Shown here piece by piece: positions 19,153 through 29,600 of a stretch of DNA of 64,000 nucleotides. The notes below the pieces were generated by a model. It ran no database searches and was not told where the DNA came from. It worked only from the letters and a program-made list of their open reading frames with translations. The translations under genes were made by a program, and so were the position numbers. Each line of letters starts with the position of its first letter. Position 1 is the stretch's first letter. Location: assembly GCA_017881265.1 (NCBI GenBank), contig JADGRA010000080.1, positions 1 through 64,000 of the forward strand, given 5' to 3'. The stretch is from Myxococcaceae bacterium (GTDB lineage Bacteria > Myxococcota > Myxococcia > Myxococcales > Myxococcaceae).

Positions 19153-20213
19153 AAATCTACCCGGTGGTGATGGCGGGCGGCTCCGGCACGCGCTTCTGGC
19201 CGCTTTCGCGCGTGCGCCACCCCAAGCAGTTTCTCCCCCTCGTCTCGAGCAAGCCGCTGCTGGTGGAGACGCTGGCCCGGCTGAAGGGGCTGGCCCCGCC
19301 CGGCCACACCTATGTGGTGTGCGGTCCGAGCCACGCCGCGATGGTGCGCAGGCTGTTGCCCCGCCTGCCGTCCCGCAACGTGCTGGTGGAGCCGGTGGCG
19401 CGCAACACCGCCCCGGCCATCGCCCTGGCGGCCTGGGTCATCGGCGCCCGGGACCCGGACGGCGTGCTGGCGGTGCTGCCCTCGGACCACCACGTGGCGG
19501 ACCCGCGGGGCTTCCGCGCCGTGCTGCAGCGCGCCGCCAAGCTGGCCCGCGCCGGGCAGCTGGTGACGGTGGGCATCCAGCCCACCCGGGCCGAGACCGG
19601 CTACGGCTACATCCGGCTGGGGGCACCCCTGGGCGAGGGTGCCTTCCGGGTCCAGGCCTTCGTCGAGAAGCCGGACCCGGTGACGGCGGCCGAATACGTG
19701 TCTTCCAAGGAGTACCTGTGGAACGGCGGGATGTTTGTCTTCACCGCGCGGGCCATGCAGGAGGCCTTTGCGCGACACCTGCCGGACGTGGCCGAGGCGA
19801 TGGAACGGCTGGCCCCGCGAATTGGCAAGCGCGGCTTCACCGCAGCCCTCGCTCGTACCTTTCCGCGGCTGCCCTCGGTGTCTTTGGATTACGGGGTGAT
19901 GGAGAAGGCCCGCAACATCGCCGTCGTCCCCGGCGACTTCGGCTGGTCCGACGTCGGTAGCTTCGCCGCCATCGGCGAGGTCCGTCCCCAGGACGCCAAT
20001 GGCAACGTGGCGGTGGGCGAGCAGACGCTGGTCCTCGACTCGGCCGGCTGCGTGGTGCTCGGGTCAGGGCGCACCCTGGTGGTGCTGGGGATGCGCGACA
20101 CGGTGGTGGTAGATGCGGGGGACGCGGTGCTGGTCATTCCGCGCGAGCGAAGCCAGGACGTCCGTCAGGTGGTCGAGGCGCTCCGGCTCAAGCGTCTGAC
20201 GCGGACGCTGTAA
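19149..20213 (+). CDS. manC: Mannose-1-phosphate guanylyltransferase
   Basis: A 354-residue GDP-mannose pyrophosphorylase making GDP-mannose from mannose-1-phosphate and GTP. Family markers: MAGGSGTRFWPLSR with PKQFL following, LPSDHHV, FVEKPD, and WNGGMFVF. It is the one-domain form without the C-terminal phosphomannose isomerase cupin found in bifunctional ManC. GDP-mannose would feed O-antigen, exopolysaccharide or glycolipid synthesis. Overlaps the NUDIX gene by ATGA and precedes phosphomannomutase. Confidence 0.94.
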   Translation: MKIYPVVMAGGSGTRFWPLSRVRHPKQFLPLVSSKPLLVETLARLKGLAPPGHTYVVCGPSHAAMVRRLLPRLPSRNVLVEPVARNTAPAIALAAWVIGARDPDGVLAVLPSDHHVADPRGFRAVLQRAAKLARAGQLVTVGIQPTRAETGYGYIRLGAPLGEGAFRVQAFVEKPDPVTAAEYVSSKEYLWNGGMFVFTARAMQEAFARHLPDVAEAMERLAPRIGKRGFTAALARTFPRLPSVSLDYGVMEKARNIAVVPGDFGWSDVGSFAAIGEVRPQDANGNVAVGEQTLVLDSAGCVVLGSGRTLVVLGMRDTVVVDAGDAVLVIPRERSQDVRQVVEALRLKRLTRTL

Positions 20214-20224
20214 GAGGGAAAGAC

Positions 20225-21589
20225 ATGCACTCACACATTTTTCGCGAGTACGACATTCGCGGTCTGGTGGACACGGACCTCACCGATGAGGTGGTGGAGC
20301 TGCTCGGCCGCGGCCTGGGCACCGTCATCCGTCGCAAGGGGGGGACCAGCGCCACCGTGGGCCGTGACTGCCGCGCCTCCAGCCCCCGCTTTCGCGATGC
20401 GCTGAGCGCGGGTCTTTGCGCCACCGGCCTGGACGTCCTGGACGTTGGCGTGGTCCCCACCCCCCTCACCTACTTCGCGGCCAACACGCTGCCAGTGGAC
20501 GGGCTGGCGATGATTACCGGGAGCCACAACCCGCCCGAGTACAACGGCTTCAAGGTGGGGCATGGCAAGACCACGCTGCACGGGCACGAGATTCAGGAAC
20601 TGCGCCACCTGATAGAGGCCAGGGACTTCGAGACCGGGCGTCCGGGAAAGGTGACGCCGTTCGATATTGTGACTCCGTACACTCACTTCGTCCGCCAGAC
20701 GGTGAAGATGGGGCGGAGCATGCGGGTGGTCATCGACGCCGGCAACGGCACCGGCGGCGAGGTGGCGGTCCCGCTGTTCCGAAGCATGGGCTTCGACGTG
20801 GTCCCGCTCTTCTGCGACATGGACGCCCGCTTCCCCAACCACCACCCGGACCCGACGGTGCCGGCCAACCTCCAGGACCTCATCGCGGCGGTGCGAAAGG
20901 AGAAGGCCGAGGTGGGCATCGCCTACGACGGGGACGCAGACCGCATCGGCGTCATCGACGACATGGGGCAGGTGCTGTGGGGGGACCAGCTGATGATTCT
21001 GTTTGCCCGCAGCGTGCTGGCCGAGGTCCCGGGCAGCGCCATTGTCGGTGAGGTGAAGTGCAGCGCGACCCTCTACGAGGACATCGCGCGCCGCGGCGGC
21101 AAGCCCATCATGTGGAAGGCCGGGCACAGCCTCATCAAGGCGAAGATGAAGGAGACCAACGCCCAGCTGGCCGGGGAGATGAGCGGCCATATTTTCTTCA
21201 AGCACCGCTACTTCGGCTTCGACGACGCCGTGTACGCCAGTGCCCGGCTCTTGGAGATTCTCACCCACACCGACCGCCCGCTGAGTGCGCTGCTGGCCGA
21301 CGTGCCGAAGACGTACGCCAGCCCGGAGATTCGCTTCGACGTGCCGGAGGAGAAGAAGTTCGCGCTGGTGCGGCGGGCCACCGAACTGCTCCGGACGGGC
21401 GGGCACGACATCATCGACGTCGACGGGGTGCGGGTGACGTTCTCCGACGGCTGGGGCCTCATTCGCGCCTCCAACACCCAGCCCCTTCTGGTGCTGCGCT
21501 TCGAGGCCAGGACCGAGAAGCGACTCTCGGAAATCCAGAAGCTCATCGAGTCCACGGTGGCACGCGCGCAGCGAGAACTCGGCGCCTGA
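20225..21589 (+). CDS. Phosphomannomutase/phosphoglucomutase
   Basis: A 454-residue alpha-D-phosphohexomutase of the AlgC/ManB group. The active serine is Ser100 in [11 protein letters not shown]. The metal loop is [10 protein letters not shown], the sugar-binding loop GEMSGHIFF, and the phosphate loop [14 protein letters not shown]. It interconverts mannose-6-P and mannose-1-P (and often the glucose forms), supplying the preceding guanylyltransferase. AGAGGGAAAG lies 5-6 nt upstream of the start ATG. Confidence 0.95.
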   Translation: MHSHIFREYDIRGLVDTDLTDEVVELLGRGLGTVIRRKGGTSATVGRDCRASSPRFRDALSAGLCATGLDVLDVGVVPTPLTYFAANTLPVDGLAMITGSHNPPEYNGFKVGHGKTTLHGHEIQELRHLIEARDFETGRPGKVTPFDIVTPYTHFVRQTVKMGRSMRVVIDAGNGTGGEVAVPLFRSMGFDVVPLFCDMDARFPNHHPDPTVPANLQDLIAAVRKEKAEVGIAYDGDADRIGVIDDMGQVLWGDQLMILFARSVLAEVPGSAIVGEVKCSATLYEDIARRGGKPIMWKAGHSLIKAKMKETNAQLAGEMSGHIFFKHRYFGFDDAVYASARLLEILTHTDRPLSALLADVPKTYASPEIRFDVPEEKKFALVRRATELLRTGGHDIIDVDGVRVTFSDGWGLIRASNTQPLLVLRFEARTEKRLSEIQKLIESTVARAQRELGA

Positions 21590-21614
21590 CGGGGGCTGGA
21601 CTAGAGTTTCACCC

Positions 21615-22118
21615 ATGGAGCAGCCGGACCCCGCCGTCCGCCCGCTGGTCGGGCTCATCATGGGCAGCAAGAGCGACTGGGAGTACCTGCAGCCCGCCGC
21701 CAAGGTGCTGACCGAACTGGGCGTCCCCTTCGAAGCCCGGGTGGTCTCAGCGCACCGGACGCCCGACCTCATGTTCGAGTACGCCGAGAGCGCCGAGGAG
21801 CGCGGACTGCTGGTCATCATCGCCGCCGCCGGCGGCGCCGCCCACCTGCCGGGCATGGTGGCGGCCAAGACGCTGGTCCCGGTGCTGGGCGTGCCGGTGC
21901 CGGCCACCGCGCTGCACGGGCTGGATGCCCTGTTGTCCATCGTTCAGATGCCCAAGGGCGTCCCGGTGGGGACGCTGGCCATCGGCAAGCCCGGGGCAGC
22001 CAACGCCGGGCTGTTGGCCGCGGAGATTGTCGCCCTGCAGCACCCGCAGGTTCGCGAGCGGCTCCGGGCCTGGCGCGAAGCGCGCACCCGGGAGGCCCGC
22101 GAGAGCGAGCTTCCATGA
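21615..22118 (+). CDS. purE: N5-carboxyaminoimidazole ribonucleotide mutase
   Basis: A 167-residue class I PurE. It has IMGSKSDWE, the catalytic [18 protein letters not shown] and [10 protein letters not shown]. It converts N5-CAIR to CAIR in purine synthesis. A TAGAGT hexamer lies 8 nt before the start. The gene overlaps purK by 4 nt (ATGA), the usual partnership. Confidence 0.97.
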   Translation: MEQPDPAVRPLVGLIMGSKSDWEYLQPAAKVLTELGVPFEARVVSAHRTPDLMFEYAESAEERGLLVIIAAAGGAAHLPGMVAAKTLVPVLGVPVPATALHGLDALLSIVQMPKGVPVGTLAIGKPGAANAGLLAAEIVALQHPQVRERLRAWREARTREARESELP

Positions 22119-23260
22119 GGGCCATCCTTCCCGGCAGCACGCTGGGCATCCTCGGCGGCGGACAGCTCGGGAGGATGACGGCGATGGCGGCGCGCTCGCT
22201 CGGCTACCACCTGGCGGCGCTGGACCCGGACCCCTCCTGTGCCGCGCGCTTCGTCGTCGAGAGTTGCATCACCGCCGGCTTTGACGACGTGCCGGCGGCC
22301 CGCGAGCTGGCGCGGCAGAGCCAGGTCGTCACCGTGGAGATTGAGAAAATCTCCGTTGACGCCCTCCGCGCCGTGCAGCAGCTGGTCCCCATGCGGCCCG
22401 GGCCGGAGGTCCTCTTCACCATCCAGGACCGCGCCCGGCAAAAGGACTGGCTAGCGGCCCACGGCTTCCCGGTGGGTCCCTACCGGAAGGCGGCCAGCGA
22501 GGCGGCGGTGCTGGCCGCGGTACGCGCCTTGGGCGGCAAGGCGTACGTGAAGTCCACCCGCGGCGGCTACGACGGCCGGGGCCAGGCGGTGGTGCGCGCA
22601 GAGGCGGACGTGCCGGCCGCCTGGGCCAGCCTGGGGGGCGGCCCGGTGGTGGTGGAGCAGGCCCTGGCGCTGCGCCAGGAATTGTCGGTGCTGGTGGCGC
22701 GGCGTCCGTCGGGGGAGGCGCGCACCTATGCGCCGGCGCTCAACCACCACGTGCAGGGAATTCTCGAGTGGAGCGTGCTTCCCGGGCCCTTCCCGGCCGG
22801 GCTGTCCCGGGCTGCCGAGGAAACCACGACGGCCATCGCCGTGGCCCTGGGCGTGGAGGGCCTGTTGGTGGCCGAATTCTTCTGCACCGAGGACGGCCAG
22901 CTCCTCGTCAATGAATTGGCCCCGCGCCCGCACAACACCTTCCACACCACCGAGGTGGCCTGCGCCACCAGCCAGTTTGAACAGGTGACGCGGGCCGTGT
23001 GCGACTTGCCGCTGGGCTCCACCGAGGTGCTGGCCCCGGCCGCCATCGTCAACCTCCTCGGGGACTTGTGGCTGAAGCCGGAGCCACCGCACTTCGACGC
23101 TGCCCTGTCCATCCCCGGCGTCACCGTGCACCTGTACGGCAAGCGCCAGGCACGCCCGGGGCGGAAGATGGGCCACTTGTCCGCCATTGCCAGCACGCCC
23201 GAGGAGGCGCTGCGCAAAGTGCAGGAGGCGCGACGGCGCCTGGGGCGCGAGACGACCTGA
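22115..23260 (+). CDS. purK: N5-carboxyaminoimidazole ribonucleotide synthase
   Basis: A 381-residue ATP-grasp enzyme adding bicarbonate to AIR, using ATP. N-terminal [14 protein letters not shown]-grasp core with [12 protein letters not shown], and metal-binding [16 protein letters not shown]. The C-terminal domain has [16 protein letters not shown]. Partner of the overlapping purE. Confidence 0.97.
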   Translation: MRAILPGSTLGILGGGQLGRMTAMAARSLGYHLAALDPDPSCAARFVVESCITAGFDDVPAARELARQSQVVTVEIEKISVDALRAVQQLVPMRPGPEVLFTIQDRARQKDWLAAHGFPVGPYRKAASEAAVLAAVRALGGKAYVKSTRGGYDGRGQAVVRAEADVPAAWASLGGGPVVVEQALALRQELSVLVARRPSGEARTYAPALNHHVQGILEWSVLPGPFPAGLSRAAEETTTAIAVALGVEGLLVAEFFCTEDGQLLVNELAPRPHNTFHTTEVACATSQFEQVTRAVCDLPLGSTEVLAPAAIVNLLGDLWLKPEPPHFDAALSIPGVTVHLYGKRQARPGRKMGHLSAIASTPEEALRKVQEARRRLGRETT

Positions 23261-23285
23261 GGCCGCCCCGCGCCCCGGGCCGCTG

Positions 23286-23711
23286 TCAGGCGACGACGGG
23301 CCTGCCGCCGGCCGTCGGGGTCCGGACCGGCTGGGCGTTCGGATTCAGCAGCGGCGCGAAGGCGTCCCGGTAGCTCACCGCCAGAAACACTTCCAGGGCC
23401 AGCACCACCACGCCCAGCCCGAGGCCGGCCGGGTGGAGGAAGGCGTGGAAGAAGACGATGTTCACCACGATGGGGGCCAGCGCCGTCAGCGCCAGCGGGA
23501 CGAAGCGCCCGGACAGCAGCAACACCCCGCACAGCACCTCCACGGTTTTAAGCAGCGGGAAGAAGTAGCCGGAGGCGAAGAGGGCCCCGGCGAAGGCCCC
23601 GGCCGCCGGTGGCGGAGGCGGCTGGGGGATGAAGTGGAAGAAGCCATTGAGGCCGAAGACGAAGAAGACGAGGCCGAGGAGGATGCGGGCAACGGTGGGG
23701 AGGTAGCGCAT
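23286..23711 (-). CDS. DoxX-family membrane protein
   Basis: A 141-residue protein with four hydrophobic segments typical of DoxX/DoxD-like proteins. It starts MRYLPTVARILLGLVFFVFG, with the second block FPLLKTVEVLCGVLLLSGRFVPLAL characteristic of the family. Function is poorly defined; some members associate with thiol/oxidative-stress enzymes. The ATG at 23711 is chosen because upstream frame content is not family-like. Divergent from a LysR regulator 67 nt away, a common pair, which suggests the regulator controls it. Confidence 0.85.
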   Translation of the reverse strand: MRYLPTVARILLGLVFFVFGLNGFFHFIPQPPPPPAAGAFAGALFASGYFFPLLKTVEVLCGVLLLSGRFVPLALTALAPIVVNIVFFHAFLHPAGLGLGVVVLALEVFLAVSYRDAFAPLLNPNAQPVRTPTAGGRPVVA

Positions 23712-23744
23712 GCGGCAAAAGGCTAACGGGGCTGCGCCAGTGGG

Positions 23745-23754
23745 ACAGTGCTGT
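23745..23754. promoter_or_regulatory. Possible LysR operator between doxX and lysR
   Basis: ACAGTGCTGT is an inverted repeat (ACAG/CTGT around TG) inside the 67 nt divergent gap. Position is right for an autoregulatory site but the match to T-N11-A is weak. Confidence 0.3.
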
Positions 23755-23778
23755 TTGGCGGGATAGACTGTTGCGCCT

Positions 23779-24735
23779 GTGACAACACCTGACCTGAACC
23801 ACATCGCCGTCTTCGTCCGGGTGGTGGAGACGGGCAGCTTCACCCAGGCGGCCTCGGCCCTCGGGCTGCCCAAGTCGAGCGTCAGCCGCAGCGTGGCGCG
23901 GCTGGAAGGGGAACTCGGCGTCCGGCTGCTGCAGCGCACCACCCGCAGCGTCCACCTCACCGACGCCGGGCACGCCTACTATGACCAGGTGGCGCGGGCC
24001 CTCTCCGGCCTTGAGGAGGCCCAAGCCGCGGTCAGTGACATGCAGGCCACGCCGCGCGGCCCGGTGCGCGTCACCACCGCCGTCGACATCGGCGTGAGTG
24101 TGGTGGCCGCCCTGGTGGCGCGCTTCGTCCGCAAGCACCCGGACATCCACGTGGAGATGCTTCTCACCGGGCGGCTGGTCAACCTGGTGGAGGAGGGGGT
24201 GGACCTCGCGGTGCGGGCAGGAAAGCTGGATGACTCCTCGCTGGTGGCGCGCCGGGTGGGGACGCTGGAGGCGCGGCTGCTGGCGGCGCCCGGCTACCTC
24301 CGTCGCCGCGGGACGCCCCGGACGGTGGCGGAACTGGCCAACCACGACTGCGTGCTGTTCCGGGGCCGCCGCGGGCAAAGCACCTGGGAGCTGACGGGCC
24401 CCCAGGGCGCGCAAACGGTGGACGTGACAGGCCCGGTGTCCGCCGACGACTTCGCCTTCGTCCGGCAGGTGCTGCTGGCCGGCGGTGGCATCGGCCTGGT
24501 GCCCTGGACGACGGTGGCCCAGGACATCGACCGGGGCCGGCTGGTGCGCGTGCTTCCGGAACACGCCGCTCCGGGCGGCGCCCTGCACGTCGTCTACCCG
24601 TCCAGCCGCTACGTGCCCCAGCGGGTGGCGCTGCTGCGCGACTTCCTGGTGGAGGGACTGCTGGAACGGGCCAGCACCTGCGACGCGCGGGACCACGGCC
24701 GAGGGGCGAAGCCCCGCACCGCCGTCACTGGTTGA
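23779..24735 (+). CDS. LysR-family transcriptional regulator
   Basis: A 318-residue LTTR. Residues 3-62 form the winged helix-turn-helix: DLNHIAVFVRVVETGSF, with the recognition helix around SSVSRSVARLE and LLQRTTRSVHLTDAG. The rest is the LysR substrate-binding domain with GVDLAVRAG, a feature of the CrgA/AaeR-like branch. GTG start at 23779. The 3' end runs 11 nt into the end of the convergent tonB gene. A likely target is the divergent doxX. Confidence 0.94.
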   Translation: MTTPDLNHIAVFVRVVETGSFTQAASALGLPKSSVSRSVARLEGELGVRLLQRTTRSVHLTDAGHAYYDQVARALSGLEEAQAAVSDMQATPRGPVRVTTAVDIGVSVVAALVARFVRKHPDIHVEMLLTGRLVNLVEEGVDLAVRAGKLDDSSLVARRVGTLEARLLAAPGYLRRRGTPRTVAELANHDCVLFRGRRGQSTWELTGPQGAQTVDVTGPVSADDFAFVRQVLLAGGGIGLVPWTTVAQDIDRGRLVRVLPEHAAPGGALHVVYPSSRYVPQRVALLRDFLVEGLLERASTCDARDHGRGAKPRTAVTG

Positions 24736-25468
24736 GGGCGAAGGTGTAGGTGTAACGCAAGTCGGTGGCCACCGGCTTGCCACCCTTGGTGGCCGGCTTG
24801 AAGCGCGCCCGGAGGATGGCGCCCTGGGCCGCCTCGTTGAGGCCGTAGCCCGGGCCGGACACCACCCGTGCCGCGCTGACGTGCCCGTCGGCCTCGACGG
24901 TGATGGCCAGCACCACCTGCCCCTCGATGCTCAACTTGCGGGCCTGGGCTGGGTAAATCTCCTCGCCGTTGATTTCCTCCAGCAGCTCGGGCCGCGTGTC
25001 CACCAGGTACAGCGGGGCGTAGCCCGGCCGCACGCTGCCCGGCGCCTCGGCGCGCTCGGCGGGCCTTCCCACCAGCGTGTTGCCCACCGGTACGGCCACC
25101 GTGCCGGCGGTGGTGGTGGACTGCAGCGTGAGGCCCACCACCACCGGGGGCGGCGGCCCGGGCTCCGGCGGCGGCGCGTCGTTGGGAGGGGGGGTCTCCG
25201 CGTGCGCCGGGGTGCGCGGCGCGACGACGGACAGCTTGGGACGCAGGTGCGGCTCCGTCCGCGGCGGCGGCTCCGGGGGATGCTCAACGGGCGGCTGCAC
25301 CTCCACCACCACCAACTCCGAGGGGCGCGGGCGCGGAAGCGGCCCGGGCGGCCGCGCCCGCGCGGCCAGAAGCAGCCCCACGGCGTGCAGCAGCAGCGAG
25401 GCCCAGAGGAAGAGGGCGAGCGAGGGTCGCCGCAGGGGTGCGGCGAGCGGCACCACGGCAGCGTTCAC
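24725..25468 (-). CDS. TonB-family protein
   Basis: A 247-residue TonB. An N-terminal membrane anchor (about 16-37) has the Ser-x3-His spacing SLLLH. A Pro-rich spacer follows (about 38-105). The C-terminal domain (about 165-247) has YPAQARKLSIEGQVVLAITVEADGHV and ends in RFKPATKGGKPVATDLRYTYTF, a clear TonB_C pattern. It couples the ExbB/ExbD proton channel to an outer-membrane partner. Start overlaps the exbD stop by 4 nt. It is last in the malQ-TamA-TamB-ExbB-ExbD-TonB run. Confidence 0.92.
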   Translation of the reverse strand: MNAAVVPLAAPLRRPSLALFLWASLLLHAVGLLLAARARPPGPLPRPRPSELVVVEVQPPVEHPPEPPPRTEPHLRPKLSVVAPRTPAHAETPPPNDAPPPEPGPPPPVVVGLTLQSTTTAGTVAVPVGNTLVGRPAERAEAPGSVRPGYAPLYLVDTRPELLEEINGEEIYPAQARKLSIEGQVVLAITVEADGHVSAARVVSGPGYGLNEAAQGAILRARFKPATKGGKPVATDLRYTYTFALNQ

Positions 25469-25908
25469 GGCCCGCTGGTGCCTCCGGCGGCACGGGAGCG
25501 CGCGTCCTTCTCGATGTTGAGTGCGAAGCGCGACACCCCCTCCCCCTTCACCACGTCGATGAGGTGCATCACCTCGCCGTAGGGCAGTGCCTGGTCGGCG
25601 CTGAGGATGGCCCGCGTCTCGGCATCCCGCTTCACGCTTTGGGCCACCTTGGCCCGCAGCTGCGCCTCGGACACCTCCTCGCCGTCCAGGAAGAGACGGC
25701 CCTGGCGGTCCATCACCACGGCCAGGAGGCCCTGCACCGTCTCGCCGGCGTTGGCGGCCTTGGGCAGGTCCACCTCCATCGTCTCGCGGACGATGAAGTT
25801 GGCGGTAACCATGAAGATGATGAGGAGGACCAGCACCACGTCCACCAGGGGGGTGACGTTGATGCCGGTAATCTCGTCGTCCCCGCCGTCCTGCAGCTGC
25901 GCGGCCAT
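25465..25908 (-). CDS. exbD: Biopolymer transport protein ExbD/TolR
   Basis: A 147-residue ExbD-type protein: cytoplasmic N terminus, single transmembrane helix (about 17-37) with the proton-carrying aspartate in [18 protein letters not shown], then a periplasmic domain with [18 protein letters not shown]. Forms the energising channel with ExbB. Overlaps ExbB by one base and TonB by four. Confidence 0.93.
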   Translation of the reverse strand: MAAQLQDGGDDEITGINVTPLVDVVLVLLIIFMVTANFIVRETMEVDLPKAANAGETVQGLLAVVMDRQGRLFLDGEEVSEAQLRAKVAQSVKRDAETRAILSADQALPYGEVMHLIDVVKGEGVSRFALNIEKDARSRAAGGTSGP

Positions 25909-26621
25909 CAGCGTGCCCCGGGGACGGGCGGGCCCGGCTGGGCGGCTTCGGCCCGGGCCCGCATGGCGCCCACCAGGGCGTAGCCGAGGGCCTGGGTCCG
26001 GTTGACCAGCGTCTTCAACCAGCGGGTAAAGGCGTTGTAGGCCACCACCGCCGGGATGGCCACGCCCAGGCCGACCGCGGTGGCCACCAGCGCCTCGGAG
26101 ATGCCGGCCATCACCGTCTGCTGGATGGCGCTGCCCTTGATGGCCACCGCGCCCAGGTCGTTGAAGGCCTTGATGATGCCGAGCACCGTGCCGAAGAGTC
26201 CGACGAAGGGGGCGTTGCTTCCCAGCGTGCCGAGGAAGGAGAGGAACCTTTCATAGCGGGCGCGCTCCCGGGCCAGCACGCTGAGCAGCACCTCCTCCAC
26301 CGTGTCCGGCCCCTGGGGGACGGCCCGCAGCATCTCCCGCACCACCACCGCCTCCAGGCCGGTCTGTCCTTCCACCGCGGCCAGCGCCCGGTCGAGCTCG
26401 CCGGTGGCCAGCCAGCGGGCCAGCTGCTCGCCGTTGCGCAGGCGCTGGGTGCCGAAGAAGACGGCCCGCTCCAGCATCACCGCGAAGGAAACCACGCTGA
26501 GGGCCACCAGCAGCCACAGCACCCACTCGGCGGAACTCAGCGTCAGCCGCAGCAGCTTGGTCGTGAGCCACCCGAGCGAGGGATTTTGCGCCTGTGCCCA
26601 CACCAGCATGGAAGAAGTCAT
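25908..26621 (-). CDS. exbB: Biopolymer transport protein ExbB/TolQ
   Basis: A 237-residue MotA/TolQ/ExbB proton-channel protein with three membrane helices: about 28-50, then two helices in the second half. The conserved core is [25 protein letters not shown], and the last helix has [23 protein letters not shown]. ExbB rather than TolQ is suggested by the adjacent TonB and absence of TolA/TolB/Pal. It starts 9 nt after the TamB stop. Confidence 0.92.
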   Translation of the reverse strand: MTSSMLVWAQAQNPSLGWLTTKLLRLTLSSAEWVLWLLVALSVVSFAVMLERAVFFGTQRLRNGEQLARWLATGELDRALAAVEGQTGLEAVVVREMLRAVPQGPDTVEEVLLSVLARERARYERFLSFLGTLGSNAPFVGLFGTVLGIIKAFNDLGAVAIKGSAIQQTVMAGISEALVATAVGLGVAIPAVVAYNAFTRWLKTLVNRTQALGYALVGAMRARAEAAQPGPPVPGAR

Positions 26622-26630
26622 CGGCTGCCC

Positions 26631-29600
26631 TTAGTAGTCGCGAGACCAGACCGCGTCCAGCGAGCCGGCGTTGGCATCGCCATATTCGAGCTGCAGGCTC
26701 CACCGTCGCAGGATGCGGTACTCTACCCGGATGGCATTGGCATTCTGGTAGCGGAAGGCATCGGCGTTAATGCGCGCTTGGTAGCCGATGTAGATGTCGT
26801 CGGTGAGGTACTTGCCCGCCTCCAGCCGCGTCTGGTTGACGCCCCGCTCGTCGTTGTTCACCTCCACCGACAGCACGTCGATGGGCAAGGCCCCCCCCAC
26901 CGCCTTCTTGAGTTCAGTGGCAGCCCAGGAACCCAGGATGGACGCGCCGGCTTCCCCACCGCCGACGCTGGTGCTGCTGCCGAGGCTGCTCTGCACCAGC
27001 TGCGTCCTTCCGGTGGCCAGCAGGGTGTAGATTTCCGACTCCGACATGGGCGGGTCGCTCGACGGCGTCACCTTCACCCGGTCGGCCCCCCCCGAGAAGT
27101 GCATGTACACCTTGGCCTGGCTGAGGACGCTGCTGTAGACGCCCGTCACGTCCAGCTGCGCCTTGGCCGGCGCTCCGTCCAGGCGCACCCGCCCGCCGGG
27201 CTGCACCTCGAAGCGGCGTCCCCAGACGTCGCCGCGGCCCCGCAGGATGTACACCTCGCCCACCACGCGGGTCTGGCCTCCCAGGGCGACCTGGAAGGGG
27301 TCCGACAGGCCGAGCTCCAGCGCGATGTCCTTGCCGCGCATCCAGAGCGGCTGGGGGGCCTGCAGAGACACGCGGAGGAAGCTGGGCCCGGCCGCGGTCT
27401 CGGGCTCCGGGGCAGCCGTTCCGGCCAGCCGCGGGCCCAGCGCCACGGCGCGGCGTGCCTGGCTCGCGTCCACGGGCTTGCCGTTGCGGGTCAGGACGAC
27501 GTCCGGCGGGCTGCTCAAGCCTTGCAAGTCCTTGCGCCGGGCCTCCGGCAGCTGGAACTCCACGTCCTCCAGGCGGACGTGCTGCAAGTCCACCTCCCAC
27601 GGCCGTGCGGTCCCGGAGAGGTCCGCCTTCAGCGTGGCGATGCACCACAGCTGGTCGTCGAAGACGACGGGTAGCCCTTGGGTGCTCAGTGCCCCGGAGA
27701 TGGTGAATCCCTCGGCCGCACGCTCTCCCACAAGCCGCAGGGAGAAGGAGCCGCCCTGCACCCTGGCCGAGAGCTCCTCGATGGCGAAGCGCTGGTTGCT
27801 TGCTTCGGCGCGCAGCTGGATGTGCTGGTACAGGCCGAAGCCGATGACGCCCACTTCGCCGTCCGTCCAGGCCAGCGCCCCGCGCAGCGCGGGGTGGCCC
27901 AGCGTGCCGTCGGCCTCTCCGTCGACTTGCAGCTTGCCACTGATGCTGCGCATCCACGGGAAGAGGCTGGCCACGAAGTCCGGCTCGAAGCGCACCGAGT
28001 GAAGCGTCGCCCGCAGCGGAGCCTCCTCCAGCCGCAGCCCGCGGCGGAGGCCGGGCAGCGACAGGTCGAGGTGCACCGTCCCGTCCAGATGCAGCGTCCC
28101 TCCCGTCTCCGACTGCAGCTGCATGTCCACCGTCTCCTCGCCAGAGGCATAGCGGGCGTGCGCGGTGCCTTCGAAGTGGGCCCCGTCGCTCGGACCGAGG
28201 CCGGTGGCCTTCACCGTCGCCGTGCCGATGGGGGCCAGCAGCGTCCCGTGCCCCTCAAAGCGCACCGACAGCTGTCCGTCGAGGAGCCGGCGGTCCCGGC
28301 GCAGCCGGTTGACGTTGAGTGGCAAGTCCCGGAAGTCCAAGGGGCCCAGTTCCCCCTCCAGCGCCACGGCGGCGTGGGCGAGTTCCTCCGGGGACGTGCT
28401 GGTCAAAAGCTGGACGAGTGGCGCCCAGACTTCGAGGTGGGCCGAGCCCTTCCCCCCGTCCGGCGCGAGAACGGCCAAGGTGGCCTTCACCGTGTCGTTC
28501 GCTTCCACCGTCAGCGTGGCGTCCACCACGGGCCACGGCGGCACCAGCAGCTGCTGCAGCTGCACCTGCGCCTTCCCGCGTGGGTCGCCCAGCGTGCCGG
28601 TGACGGAAAGTTGCGCCGCGACCACGCCCTGGACGGCCGGCAACACCAGGCCGGCCTGGTGCAGCGGCTGAAGCCGCAGGCCCGCGGCGTGGACGTCCGC
28701 TTGAAGGGGCACCGTCCGCCACCCGGCCCAGCTGAGGCGGCGGGCCAGCAGTTGGGCGGTGGTGGACAGAAGCGAGGCCTGGACGTCCAGACTGCCCTGC
28801 AGGCCCTTGCCCTGCAAGGTGAGCGCGACGGGGGTGTCCTCGTCCCCGTCCAGGCGCAGCGTCGCCTCGGCCGTTGGAAGGCCCCGGGCGCGCACGTCCG
28901 AGGCGCGCACCGACACGTGCACGGCCGGCCCGTCGACAAACCCGTCGACGCGCGCCTGCACGGCGGCGTGCGCGCTGACTGCCGCCGTGCCCTCCGGGCA
29001 GCCGGCGGGCAGCAACCCGGCCCGGGCGAGCTGGCACAGGGCCATAGCGACGTCGACGTCCTCCGCCTGCAGGCGCAGGGCGAGCGGCTGGTGCACGCGT
29101 CGGGACAGCGCCAGCTCCGGCCCCTGGACGTCCAGCGACAGGGAAGTGCCCAGCCCGGCCAGCTGTCCGCTGAGACTGAGGTGGCCCCCGCGCCGGCTTC
29201 CTTCCAGCTGGGCGCTGAGGCCCCGCAGCCCAGAGAAGCCGCCGTCCGTCAGCTGGGCCGAAAGGGTGACGTCCGGGTGGCCTTCCGCGCCGTGCACTTG
29301 CGCGGCGACGTCCAACAGTCCAGCCAGCTGGGCCGAGGCGGGCACCAGCAGCGCCGGCAGGTGGGCCAGTTCCAGGTGCGCCACCTCCAGCGAGCCTTGC
29401 ACCTGGTGCGCACTCGAGCGCGCGCTGAGGGCGATGGACTGGCTGCCCGAGGTGAGTTCCAGCCGCTCCGTCTGGAGCCGGCCCGCCTGCAAGCGCACCG
29501 CGGCCGGCGCCGCCAGGGCAAACGCCTCCTCCGGAAAGCGCAGCCGCAGGGTGTCGAGCAGCAGTCCCCGTCCGTCGCCGTCCGCCGTGCCGGCCGCGTC